Shown: positions 42,550-50,426 of the stretch, in pieces
How positions within the stretch are numbered: the first letter of the stretch is position 1
Layout: each line of letters starts with the position of its first letter
Source of the DNA: Hymenobacter sp. BT730
Lineage (GTDB): Bacteria > Bacteroidota > Bacteroidia > Cytophagales > Hymenobacteraceae
DNA: 64,000 bases
Assembly (NCBI RefSeq): GCF_030542105.1
Contig: NZ_JAUOFB010000003.1
Span: 62,001 to 126,000, forward strand
Direction of reading: 5' to 3'
Notes under the pieces: generated by a model
The model's database searches: none
What the model was told of the DNA's origin: nothing
Seen by the model: only the letters and a program-made list of their open reading frames with translations
Translations under genes and position numbers: made by a program

Positions 42550-43017
42550 TTACTCAGCAGCGGCTTGTCCGGGGGCTGGCAGCTTAAAAGAGATAGGCAG
42601 GCTGGTCAGAATGGCGTAATCGGGCTTCCTGAATTTGAGCAGATGCACCAGGCGCAGGGCTTCTTCGCCGCAGCCGCCACCAATCTGTTTTACCAACTTC
42701 ACACCTGATAGGGTTCCATCGGTGTTAAGCGTAAAGCTAACAATGCAGGTGCCCTGAATCCGGTTCCGCCGGGCCATTACCGGGTATTTCAGCTCTTTTT
42801 CAATGAAGGCATACATAGCCTCCTGTCCACCTTCATAATACTCGGCTACCGGAATGAGTTTGCCGCCCCGCACAGGGTTTTGCGCAGTAGCTACAGCCTC
42901 CGTCACTGCTGCCTGGGTAGCAGGCCCCGGACCTTTGGATTTCACCTTTACCGTTTGGGAAAATGCCGGCGTCAGGGTACAAATGCCCAGAGCCAGAACT
43001 AGCAAGTGTTTTTTCAT
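42550..43017 (-). CDS. Periplasmic TonB C-terminal domain protein
   Basis: 155 residues. It has a signal peptide (1-20, cleavage near PAFSQ) in place of the usual uncleaved TonB anchor, a short linker, then a TonB-C domain (about 65-150): KELKYPVMARRNRIQGTCIVSF, then DGTLSGVKLVKQIGGGCGEEALRL and PISFKL, the standard signature. Without an anchor or proline-rich spacer it is not a classical energy transducer and may be a periplasmic binding module. Lies 60 nt after engB in the same direction. Confidence 0.85.
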   Translation of the reverse strand: MKKHLLVLALGICTLTPAFSQTVKVKSKGPGPATQAAVTEAVATAQNPVRGGKLIPVAEYYEGGQEAMYAFIEKELKYPVMARRNRIQGTCIVSFTLNTDGTLSGVKLVKQIGGGCGEEALRLVHLLKFRKPDYAILTSLPISFKLPAPGQAAAE

Positions 43018-43077
43018 GTCGCAAAAAAGAAAGAAAGCAATAACGAAGAAAAGCAGAAAAGGCATTTCAGCGTCAAT

Positions 43078-43695
43078 TTACGCATTATCCTTAGCAGGTT
43101 CTGCATTCTTATTCACCTCCTCAATAAAGGCCAGAATCTCCTCCCGGCCCATTTTTTCGGTGGCTGATGTAACGAAGTATTGGGGCAGTTCATCCCAGGT
43201 TTCGCGTAGCTTCTCAATATAAGCTACCACATTTTGATGGGTGCGTGAACCCGATTGCTTGTCGGCTTTCGTAAATGCCAGCACAAAGGGCACCCCCATA
43301 TTTCCTAACCGGTCAATAAACTCCAGATCAGAGGCAATGGGGGCATGACGCGAATCAATCAGCACAAATACACAGGCCAGATTCTCCCGTTCCCGCAAAT
43401 AAAAGTTAATCATCTTCTCCCACTTAGCGCGGGAGTCTTTGCTGACTTTGGCATACCCGTAACCCGGTAAGTCGACCAGATACCAAGCATCATTAATGAC
43501 AAAATGATTAATCAGCTGAGTTTTTCCCGGCAGCGAGGATGTTTTGGCAAGTCCGCGGTGGTCTGTGAGCATGTTGATCAAAGACGACTTGCCCACATTG
43601 GAGCGCCCAATAAAGGCGTATTCCGGCAAAGTAGGGGCCGGGCACTGATCTACGCGGGTATTGCTGGTAAGAAATTTTGCCGTTCGTATAATCAT
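43078..43695 (-). CDS. engB: Ribosome-biogenesis GTP-binding protein EngB/YsxC
   Basis: 205 residues. EngB is a P-loop GTPase needed for 50S subunit assembly. G1 GRSNVGKS (30-37), G3 DLPGYG (75-80), G4 TKAD and G5 TSATEKMG are all in place, with KTQLINHF containing the switch I threonine. Full length. The ATG at 43695 was chosen; a -7 box lies 22 nt upstream. Confidence 0.96.
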   Translation of the reverse strand: MIIRTAKFLTSNTRVDQCPAPTLPEYAFIGRSNVGKSSLINMLTDHRGLAKTSSLPGKTQLINHFVINDAWYLVDLPGYGYAKVSKDSRAKWEKMINFYLRERENLACVFVLIDSRHAPIASDLEFIDRLGNMGVPFVLAFTKADKQSGSRTHQNVVAYIEKLRETWDELPQYFVTSATEKMGREEILAFIEEVNKNAEPAKDNA

Positions 43696-43717
43696 ATTCA
43701 AAAAGACGCTGAAAACA

Positions 43718-43725
43718 CAAAGATA
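43718..43725 (-). promoter_or_regulatory. -7 promoter box for engB operon
   Basis: The minus strand reads TATCTTTG (exact TAnnTTTG), 22 nt before the engB ATG; it would drive engB, the TonB-C gene and DUF5606. Confidence 0.6.
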
Positions 43726-43772
43726 CGGCAAAGCAACCCGGCCGATAGAAGTAAATTTTTTCTTGGATTTTA

Positions 43773-43801
43773 TTGGAGTTTACAAAGGTCCCTTATATTT
43801 G
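43773..43801 (+). promoter_or_regulatory. Upstream promoter of the porE-like gene leader
   Basis: TTG (43773-43775), 18 bp, TATATTTG (43794-43801, exact TAnnTTTG). Predicted start near 43808, giving a leader of about 340 nt before the ATG at 44149. No open frame of more than a few codons lies at its start. Confidence 0.6.
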
Positions 43802-43930
43802 CGCAGTTTAGCATGAATTGAAATATAGTACAGAAGCTGAAAAAAGATGGCTTCTTGATTGTTTTCACCACATCAGGCTATATCTGTACTTTTGAAATAG
43901 TATAGAAGTATGTACGTATAATAAAGTTTA

Positions 43931-43938
43931 TATCTTTG
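43931..43938 (+). promoter_or_regulatory. Second -7 box in the leader of the porE-like gene
   Basis: TATCTTTG, exact TAnnTTTG, without a clear -33 element. A third, TACTTTTG, lies at 43887-43894. If used, it would give a leader of about 205 nt. Confidence 0.4.
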
Positions 43939-44074
43939 CCCGTAACGGTCTTTTTTTTCGGCAAAAAATTCTCGGAAAATACCCTCTGATTAAGCTTTTT
44001 ACTGCTTGCAATTTTAGCCAGTGTCTTGCTAGTTGCTAACCTTAAATAGCCTTTTCAGTATAACAGGGCAATTT

Positions 44075-44107
44075 AAAAATGCCCTCTGCGTTCGGCAGAG
44101 GATTTTT
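44075..44107 (+). terminator. Terminator-like hairpin in the leader of the porE-like gene
   Basis: CCTCTGC (44083-44089), GTTCG loop, GCAGAGG (44095-44101), extended outside by AAAAAT/ATTTTT, and followed by a T5 run (44103-44107). It sits 41 nt before the ATG of the gene at 44149 and downstream of every promoter box seen, so transcription must pass through it. A candidate attenuator or small-RNA 3' end. Confidence 0.6.
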
Positions 44108-44148
44108 CCCCAGAGAACTTCCGTCTTATTCCCAAACTCTCCTCCCAA

Positions 44149-46578
44149 ATGGACAACGTAGTCAGAAGGTTATTATCAGTTTCTTGCGCCTTCGCCCTTG
44201 CCACTGCGGTGGCCCAGCCCACGCTGGCCCAAAGCACCCGCAAGCAGCTAAAGACTGCAAACAAGCTCTTCGACTTAGAGAACTATCGGGCTGCTATACC
44301 TTACTATGAGCAGGTATTGGCAAAGGATCCAAACAATGCCTTGGCACTGTTTCGGGCCGGTATTTCCTATATGTCTTTTGATAAGGAGAAGGCCAGCGAC
44401 TATATCTACAAGGCCCAACGGTTGAAGCCGAAGGTGTCGAAAGACGTAGAATATTGGCTGGGCCGCGTCGACCACCTCAACTACAATTTTGATGAGGCAG
44501 TAGCGCACTATCAGGCATACAATGCTACCCTGAAGAAAAAGGACACCCGCAAAGCGGAGCTGGCCCAATTGATTCAGCACAGCAAAAACGCAAAAGTGCT
44601 CTTCAACAGCCCCAAGGATATCTTCGTGAAGAACCTGGGGCCTACGATTAACACGCCTTTCTCCGAGCACAGCCCGGTTATCTCTTCTGATGACAAACTT
44701 CTGTTATTCACCTCCCGTGGTGAAAATGTAACGGGTGCTAATACCTCAGCAGAAGGCGCCAAAAAAGGCGAGGGTAACCTGGCTTCGGACGGCGAGTACT
44801 ACGAGGATATCTTCGAGGCAGAGCGTATTGACGACGAGAACTGGTCTAAACCCCGCTCTTTGAGTGGTGTACTCAACGGCAAGGGCCACGATGCCTCTAT
44901 TCAGGTTTTCGACAACGACACCAAGATGCTGATGTACCGCCAGGATAAGGCGGGCGACATCTTCTACTCTGAAAAAGCTGGTGGTGACTGGACCGAGCCT
45001 AAGAAACTGAATGATAACATCAACTCAAATCAGTTTGAGTCCGATGCTTACATTACGCCAGACGGGCTGACCATCTACTTCTCTACTGGTAAATATTCCG
45101 AGGACGGTACGCTGGATATCTACTACGCCACCCGCCAGCCCGGCGGCGACTGGGGTGAGGCGAAATCAGTAGGTAGCAACATCAACACCAAGTACGACGA
45201 CGACAGCCCCTTCCTGAGCAAGGATGGTAAAACCCTGTACTTCTCCTCGCGGGGCCGTAACACCATGGGTGGCTATGATATCTTCAAGTCGGAGTACGAC
45301 TCTATTGGTCGCCGTTGGGGCCAGGCCGAGAACATGGGCTACCCCATCAACACGCCTGATGATGATAGCTACTATCGTTTAAGCCCGGATGGCAGCTATG
45401 CCTATCTGTCGTCGTACCGCATTGGCGGCTACGGTGAAAAAGATATCTACACCATCAACTACATTAAGAATGCCATCATCCGCGGTAAGGTAATTTCCTC
45501 CCGCGACAGTGTGACGGTGATTCCTGGTGTGGAGCTCGTATTCAGTGGCACGCAGGCCGATAAAACGGCCCTGAGCTACCGCGACGTAACCAAGCCCGAT
45601 TCCGGCAACTATGAGGTAAACGTGCTGTCTGGTCGTACTTACCAGGTAGCAGTTTCTAAAGATGGTAAAAATATTACCACCGAGGAGTTTGCCGTTCCCG
45701 TTGCTACTAAGGACTCGACGGTTATCGAGAAGAACTTCTATGTGCCATACATGGACACCACGAGTGCCGGTATGTTTGCCTTTAAGAAGATTTACTTCGA
45801 TACGGACAAGTATAACCTGCGTCCGGAATCAGTATCGGAGCTAAACAACATCTCCCGGATCCTGAAAGCCAATCCCGGCCTGAATATCTCCATCGAAGGT
45901 AACTGCGACTCGCGTAACACGGATGAGTACAACATGGTACTGGGTCAGAACCGCGCCGATGCTGCTTACAACTACCTGAAGCGTAACGGTATTGGTGAAA
46001 CCCGCATGGTGACCACCAGCTACGGTGAGCGTCGTCCGGCTGCTCCCAACGATTCTCCTGAGAACATGCAGCTTAACCGTCGGGTTGAGTTCCGCGTGAT
46101 TCTGAAAGAAGGCGAGTCGATGGACAAGCTGAAGGTATCGCAGCCAGCGGCTCCCGCAGCAGCCGGTGCTAAGCGTACTACTACTACTGGTACATCCGGT
46201 ACAGGTGCTACTGGTACCAGCACTTCCAATCAGCTGGTTCCCGGGAAAAGCAAAGTGAAAATGGCCGATGGCACCAAGGTGAAAACCAAGGTGGATGAGG
46301 ACAGCGACAAAGTGAAGGTGAAAACCGAAGGTCCAAACGGCGAAGAATCGAAAACCGTCATTAAAGAAGGTGAAATCGATTCCAAAGTGAAGGATGCAGA
46401 AGGTAAGACCAAGCTGCAGGTAGAAGGCGCAACGCCTGCAAATCTGACGCCCACCACTGCTCCGGCTACTGACTCTACCCAAGCCGCTCCCATGACTACT
46501 CCTGCCTCGGACTCGACGCGCACGGCTCCGGCTAACATGAATGTAACGCCAACAGATACGACCACGGTAAAGCCGTAA
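44149..46578 (+). CDS. porE: PorE-like T9SS protein: TPR, PD40 propeller, CRD, OmpA
   Basis: 809 residues. Signal peptide (1-28), TPR-like helices (about 30-130), WD40-like PD40 propeller (about 150-430: SSDDKLLLFTSRGEN, TPDGLTIYFSTG, SKDGKTLYFSSRGRN, SPDGSYAYLSSYR), a carboxypeptidase-regulatory-like domain (about 445-540) and an OmpA C-terminal domain (about 545-655: IYFDTDKYNLRPES, NRRVEFRVI) that binds peptidoglycan. This is the domain order of PorE, the cell-wall anchor of the T9SS; PorT lies two genes on. An unusual 155-residue tail follows OmpA: Thr/Gly-rich, then Lys/Val/Asp repeats (KVKMADGTKVKTK), then Thr/Pro/Ala-rich. The porE name is inferred from architecture and context. Confidence 0.88.
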   Translation: MDNVVRRLLSVSCAFALATAVAQPTLAQSTRKQLKTANKLFDLENYRAAIPYYEQVLAKDPNNALALFRAGISYMSFDKEKASDYIYKAQRLKPKVSKDVEYWLGRVDHLNYNFDEAVAHYQAYNATLKKKDTRKAELAQLIQHSKNAKVLFNSPKDIFVKNLGPTINTPFSEHSPVISSDDKLLLFTSRGENVTGANTSAEGAKKGEGNLASDGEYYEDIFEAERIDDENWSKPRSLSGVLNGKGHDASIQVFDNDTKMLMYRQDKAGDIFYSEKAGGDWTEPKKLNDNINSNQFESDAYITPDGLTIYFSTGKYSEDGTLDIYYATRQPGGDWGEAKSVGSNINTKYDDDSPFLSKDGKTLYFSSRGRNTMGGYDIFKSEYDSIGRRWGQAENMGYPINTPDDDSYYRLSPDGSYAYLSSYRIGGYGEKDIYTINYIKNAIIRGKVISSRDSVTVIPGVELVFSGTQADKTALSYRDVTKPDSGNYEVNVLSGRTYQVAVSKDGKNITTEEFAVPVATKDSTVIEKNFYVPYMDTTSAGMFAFKKIYFDTDKYNLRPESVSELNNISRILKANPGLNISIEGNCDSRNTDEYNMVLGQNRADAAYNYLKRNGIGETRMVTTSYGERRPAAPNDSPENMQLNRRVEFRVILKEGESMDKLKVSQPAAPAAAGAKRTTTTGTSGTGATGTSTSNQLVPGKSKVKMADGTKVKTKVDEDSDKVKVKTEGPNGEESKTVIKEGEIDSKVKDAEGKTKLQVEGATPANLTPTTAPATDSTQAAPMTTPASDSTRTAPANMNVTPTDTTTVKP

Positions 46579-46598
46579 GTAACTAAGGCACTTGCTTT

Positions 46599-46634
46599 AA
46601 AAAGGGTCGGGCACAAAGCCCGGCCCTTTTTTTT
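46599..46634 (+). terminator. Terminator after the porE-like gene
   Basis: AAAAAGGGTCGGGC and GCCCGGCCCTTTTTTT (one G-T pair) around ACAAA, followed by a T8 run, 20 nt past the stop. Confidence 0.9.
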
Positions 46635-46657
46635 CAACATAATTCCCGGGGCGGCGT

Positions 46658-46665
46658 TATGTTTG
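46658..46665 (+). promoter_or_regulatory. -7 promoter box for ubiE-porT
   Basis: TATGTTTG (exact TAnnTTTG), 39 nt before the ATG at 46705 and downstream of the preceding terminator. Confidence 0.6.
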
Positions 46666-46704
46666 GGCAATTCGGCCCTCTTTTTTTCGTTCAGCTCCCG
46701 AAGT

Positions 46705-47433
46705 ATGTCCGTAGTTCCTTATAAAGATGATGCCGCCGACAAGAAGTCGCAGGTGGCTAATATGTTCAACAGCATTGCTGGCAAGTATGACTTCCTCAAC
46801 CACTTTCTGAGTGCCGGCACGGATATTTACTGGCGGCGTAAGGCAGTGGATGAGCTGAAGCAGCTTCGGCCGGCACGCATACTGGATATTGCTACCGGAA
46901 CAGCTGATTTCGCCATAGAAACCCTGCGGGCTGCTACCAAAGACGCGCAGATTACGGGGGTGGATATATCCGAGGGCATGTTGGAAGTGGGCCGCCGGAA
47001 GCTGGCTGCCAAAGGTCTGGCTAACCGTATTCAATTGGAGCTGGGCGATTCAGAAAACCTGCCCTTCCCGGATAATTCCTTCGATGCTGTCACGGCTTCG
47101 TTTGGGGTACGTAACTTCGAAAACCTTCCCAAAGGCCTGGCTGAAATGTACCGAGTGCTCCGCCCGGGTGGTAAAATGGTGATTCTGGAGTTTTCCAAGC
47201 CTACTGCTTTTCCCATGAAGCAGGCTTACAATTTTTACTTCCGGCACATATTGCCCGTGTTCGGCAAGCTGATTTCCAAAGACCGCGCCGCCTATACCTA
47301 CCTGCCCGAATCGGTGCAGGCATTTCCGGATGGGCGTGATTTCCTGAATATCCTCACACAAGTAGGATTTACTCATACTGCATGGCAACCCCTCACGTTC
47401 GGCATCAGCTCTATCTATACCGCCACCAAATAG
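46705..47433 (+). CDS. menG: Demethylmenaquinone methyltransferase
   Basis: 242 residues, also named ubiE. Methylates demethylmenaquinone with SAM, the last step of menaquinone synthesis. [20 protein letters not shown] (family block 1), [12 protein letters not shown] (SAM motif I), [12 protein letters not shown] (motif unique to UbiE/MenG) and [12 protein letters not shown] are present. The ATG at 46705 follows the -7 box; the frame is open 14 codons earlier. Its 3' end overlaps porT by 52 nt. Confidence 0.95.
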   Translation: MSVVPYKDDAADKKSQVANMFNSIAGKYDFLNHFLSAGTDIYWRRKAVDELKQLRPARILDIATGTADFAIETLRAATKDAQITGVDISEGMLEVGRRKLAAKGLANRIQLELGDSENLPFPDNSFDAVTASFGVRNFENLPKGLAEMYRVLRPGGKMVILEFSKPTAFPMKQAYNFYFRHILPVFGKLISKDRAAYTYLPESVQAFPDGRDFLNILTQVGFTHTAWQPLTFGISSIYTATK

Positions 47434-48185
47434 TCTGCTGGGCTCTGGCAGCTGGCAGCCTGCTGGCTGTAACCGGGGCCGCCCAGGCGCAAAGCAAAAG
47501 CCCTACCAGTGCCAAGCGCGGCCGGGGAGGCGTAGTAAAATCTATTACGGTCAATAACCTACCGGCTTACGATGAGAAGTGGTTTCATGGCGGGTTTCAA
47601 CTAAATGCCAGTGCTACGCGCTACCGTATAGAGCAATCTTCCCTGATTAATTCGCGGGAGGTTTCTTCCAACGCTCTGGTTTCTCCCAGCTTCGGCATCA
47701 ACTTTATTGGTGACGCACGGCTGGCTGATTTCTTTACGTTGCGGTTTACACCAGGCGTATCGTTTGCCACCCGTCGCATTGAGTATAAGGACATCAACTA
47801 CTCGCCTAAAAATGAGGAAGACCCGGAGGAAATTAAAACCCAGGAAATAGGGGGTACTATTCTGGAGTTTCCTCTGCTGGTGAAGTTTCACTCGGAGCGG
47901 CGGCGCAACACACGCATGTACGTGGTGGCAGGGGCTAAGGGCAGCTACAACGTAACCAACCGCCGTCAAGACCCTGAAACCAGCTACCTCCGCACCGATA
48001 ATGTAGATTACTCACTGGAGTATGGTGTGGGCCTGGATATGTTTTATCCATTTTTTAAGTTCGCGCCCGAACTGCGCTTTTCGCATGGCTTTCCTAATGT
48101 GCTGAAGCCAGGCCAGGATGTGTATAGCCGAAACCTACAACGCCTGCGCTCTAATGCAGTGACGCTGTATCTAAACTTTGAATAG
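47382..48185 (+). CDS. porT: PorT, T9SS outer-membrane barrel protein
   Basis: 267 residues. The start ATG lies inside menG; residues 1-36 form a signal peptide (basic stretch [10 protein letters not shown], hydrophobic [16 protein letters not shown], end AAQAQ). The mature protein is an eight-strand-like outer-membrane barrel: [44 protein letters not shown], and C-terminal [12 protein letters not shown]. This matches PorT, required for T9SS secretion, and the menG/ubiE-porT order is common in Bacteroidota. The n-region and start of the signal peptide can only be encoded from within menG, which supports the 52-nt overlap. Confidence 0.9.
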   Translation: MATPHVRHQLYLYRHQIVCWALAAGSLLAVTGAAQAQSKSPTSAKRGRGGVVKSITVNNLPAYDEKWFHGGFQLNASATRYRIEQSSLINSREVSSNALVSPSFGINFIGDARLADFFTLRFTPGVSFATRRIEYKDINYSPKNEEDPEEIKTQEIGGTILEFPLLVKFHSERRRNTRMYVVAGAKGSYNVTNRRQDPETSYLRTDNVDYSLEYGVGLDMFYPFFKFAPELRFSHGFPNVLKPGQDVYSRNLQRLRSNAVTLYLNFE

Positions 48186-48192
48186 CTCCTCT

Positions 48193-48951
48193 ATGGCAGG
48201 AATTGCACTGATTACAGGTGCCTCATCGGGCATTGGGCGGGCTACCGCCGTAGCTCTTGCCCGAGCAGGGTTTTCATTAGTAATTACCGGGCGGCGGCAG
48301 GAGCGACTGGCGGCTTTGGCTGCCGAGCTAGCTCCTGTGCCGGTTCATACGCTTACTTTTGATGTGCGGGACCAGGCTGCAGTAGAAGCTGCCATTGGAA
48401 GCCTGCCAGAAGAGTTTCAGGCTATTGATGTGCTTATCAATAATGCCGGCAATGCGCATGGGCAGGCACCCATCGAAAAAGGTGACCCCAAAGACTGGGA
48501 CCGAATGATGGATGGCAATGTGAAAGGGTTATTGTACGTAACCCATGCTGTGTTACCAGGCATGACGGCTAGACAACGGGGACACATCATCAACATTGGC
48601 TCCATTGCCGGCCATGAAGTGTATGCCAATGGAAATGTGTACTGCGCTTCCAAAGCTGCTGTAGCTGCCCTGAGCAAAGCTATGCGGCTCGATTTACTGC
48701 CCTACAACATTCGGGTAGCGGAAGTAAACCCAGGACTGGTAGCAACAGAGTTTTCGGAAGTACGCTTTAAAGGGGATACAAGCCGGGCAGCCACGGTGTA
48801 CCAGGGTTATGAGCCCCTGCGGGCCGAAGACATTGCCGACCTCATTCAATTTATGGTCACGCGTCCGGCTCATGTAAACATTGCCGAAGTACTTATTCTG
48901 CCAGCGGCGCAGGCATCGGCTACCCTGGTGAAGAAAGAGCCAGTGAGCTAG
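48193..48951 (+). CDS. Short-chain dehydrogenase/reductase (YdfG-like)
   Basis: 252 residues, classical SDR. TGASSGIG (8-15) binds the dinucleotide; INNAGNA follows, then the catalytic Ser in NIGSIAG and Tyr-x3-Lys in VYCASKAAVAAL. RRQ after the second strand suggests NADP. Layout resembles 3-hydroxy acid dehydrogenase YdfG. The ATG at 48193 is 7 nt after the porT stop; co-transcription with menG-porT is likely. Terminated at 48961-49006. Confidence 0.94.
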   Translation: MAGIALITGASSGIGRATAVALARAGFSLVITGRRQERLAALAAELAPVPVHTLTFDVRDQAAVEAAIGSLPEEFQAIDVLINNAGNAHGQAPIEKGDPKDWDRMMDGNVKGLLYVTHAVLPGMTARQRGHIINIGSIAGHEVYANGNVYCASKAAVAALSKAMRLDLLPYNIRVAEVNPGLVATEFSEVRFKGDTSRAATVYQGYEPLRAEDIADLIQFMVTRPAHVNIAEVLILPAAQASATLVKKEPVS

Positions 48952-48960
48952 TCATTACTT

Positions 48961-49006
48961 GCCATAAAAAAAGCCCCGCTATGTACTAGCGGGGCTTTTT
49001 TATGGC
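48961..49006. terminator. Bidirectional terminator between SDR and hydrolase genes
   Basis: GCCATAAAAAAAGCCCCGCTA (48961-48981, one base bulged) pairs with TAGCGGGGCTTTTTTATGGC (48987-49006). It ends both convergent units. Confidence 0.9.
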
Positions 49007-49017
49007 TCTGAAGAATT

Positions 49018-49680
49018 TTAACCCGAAGTATGCAACTGCCTTAGCACAGCGGCATTCAGCTCGTGTTTGCCCTCAAACGGAATGATTTCTGGATTGGCAC
49101 CCAGCTTTTGCAGGAAGACTTGTTGGGTTTGTAGATCAGTAGCAGAGATAAACTCGTCCTGTGTGCCGCAAACCAGGGTAATAGGTACTCGTTGTGCCAG
49201 ATGGGAGGCCACCGTAAAATCTACATCTGGCGGAAAGGCGCCGGCCCATAATACCAGCCGGTAGGGTCGGAAAGAAGCATGGGCCAGCCAACGGCTTACG
49301 GTTGCTGCTCCTTGTGAAAAGCCTAGTATCGTAATCCGAACATCAGTAGCACATTCGACCAGTACCGTTTCTGCCAGCTGATTCAGGTAGCTAACATAAT
49401 CCGCTATTTCAGCGGTACGGTCTTCCCGGGTCATCCAGGAAGCGCCAATGCGCCCGCTGGTACCTTCCAAATAAAAACGGGAAAGCCCCTCCGGCGCAAT
49501 TACTACCAGCGTAGGGTCAGCGTCAGTAAGTGCTGTAAAATGCCGGATGAAATACGCGCCCAACTGCCCGTAGCCATGGCAAACTACCCATAAATGTCGG
49601 GTGTTTTCTGACAGCGCTCCAGCCTGAAAGTACCGGGCTGAGCGGGTAACCGTAAGCCGGCGTTCCTGGGCGGTGGGCAT
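49018..49680 (-). CDS. Alpha/beta hydrolase (carboxylesterase/phospholipase-like)
   Basis: 220 residues, cytoplasmic. The nucleophile elbow GFSQGA (Ser) lies near 120, after WVVCHGYGQLG (oxyanion hole); Asp in CGTQDEFI and His in EGKHELN complete the triad. Arrangement and length match the LysoPLA/YpfH-type carboxylesterases (PF02230). Substrate unknown. It follows the cytidine deaminase gene by 8 nt, so they form an operon. Confidence 0.9.
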   Translation of the reverse strand: MPTAQERRLTVTRSARYFQAGALSENTRHLWVVCHGYGQLGAYFIRHFTALTDADPTLVVIAPEGLSRFYLEGTSGRIGASWMTREDRTAEIADYVSYLNQLAETVLVECATDVRITILGFSQGAATVSRWLAHASFRPYRLVLWAGAFPPDVDFTVASHLAQRVPITLVCGTQDEFISATDLQTQQVFLQKLGANPEIIPFEGKHELNAAVLRQLHTSG

Positions 49681-49688
49681 AGCAGCAG

Positions 49689-50183
49689 TTAGGCGCGGGG
49701 TGGCAGGTCGTTGGCGGAAAACTGGAAGGGTAGCAGGTCGCTCAGGCTTTGGAAGCGGTAAATGCTGCCATTAGGACCAGGAAGAAGCAATGGGATAATA
49801 TGGCCCTGGCGGTGCTCATACTCTGCCATTACTTGGCGGCAGGCACCGCAGGAAGTAACCGCTACAAAGTCGCCGTTGAGGGGACGAGCCGCCACCGCCA
49901 TAGCCTTTATGCGGCGCTTTGGCTGACTAGCAGCCAAGCCAAACAAAGCTGTGCGCTCGGCACACAAGCCCGAGGGGAAGGCCGCATTTTCCTGGTTGGT
50001 TCCCTGAAAAAGGGAGCCATCATCCAGCAGCAAGGCCGCGCCCACGTGAAAGTGGGAGTACGGCGCGTAAGCATCGTTGGTGGCAGCGCGGGCAGCCTGC
50101 CAGGTGGCAGCTTCGGCGGTAGAAAGTTCGGCTTCGGAGGCAAGTACCTCTACTGAGATGGTCAGGTGAAGCGGGTGGGCCAT
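49689..50183 (-). CDS. cdd: Cytidine deaminase
   Basis: 164 residues. Deaminates cytidine and deoxycytidine to uridine in pyrimidine salvage. Zinc site: C74-A-E76 in GLCAERTAL (Glu is the proton shuttle) and C112-G-A-C115 in SCGACRQ. YAPYSHFHVGAALL and NQENAAFPSGLC bind the nucleoside. The N-terminal 30 residues are an extension compared with the tetrameric enzymes. Confidence 0.95.
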   Translation of the reverse strand: MAHPLHLTISVEVLASEAELSTAEAATWQAARAATNDAYAPYSHFHVGAALLLDDGSLFQGTNQENAAFPSGLCAERTALFGLAASQPKRRIKAMAVAARPLNGDFVAVTSCGACRQVMAEYEHRQGHIIPLLLPGPNGSIYRFQSLSDLLPFQFSANDLPPRA

Positions 50184-50426
50184 GGGCAGGCGAAAAAAAA
50201 GCGTCCCGAAGCCAGATAGTGGCCCCGGTTGAGTAAGGGGCGGTGAATGTACTACAATTCCCGCTCACTTATATATTCCTCTCCAATTATAGCTGGTTGA
50301 GCTGCTACCCCAGCAGAAAGGAACATTGCCTTTACCTAAACAACTGTGGTACACAAACCAGAAAATACCGGATGATTGGGCAGATTTTAGTAGCATTGGC
50401 CATTATTTCCCACCCGCTTACTTGGT

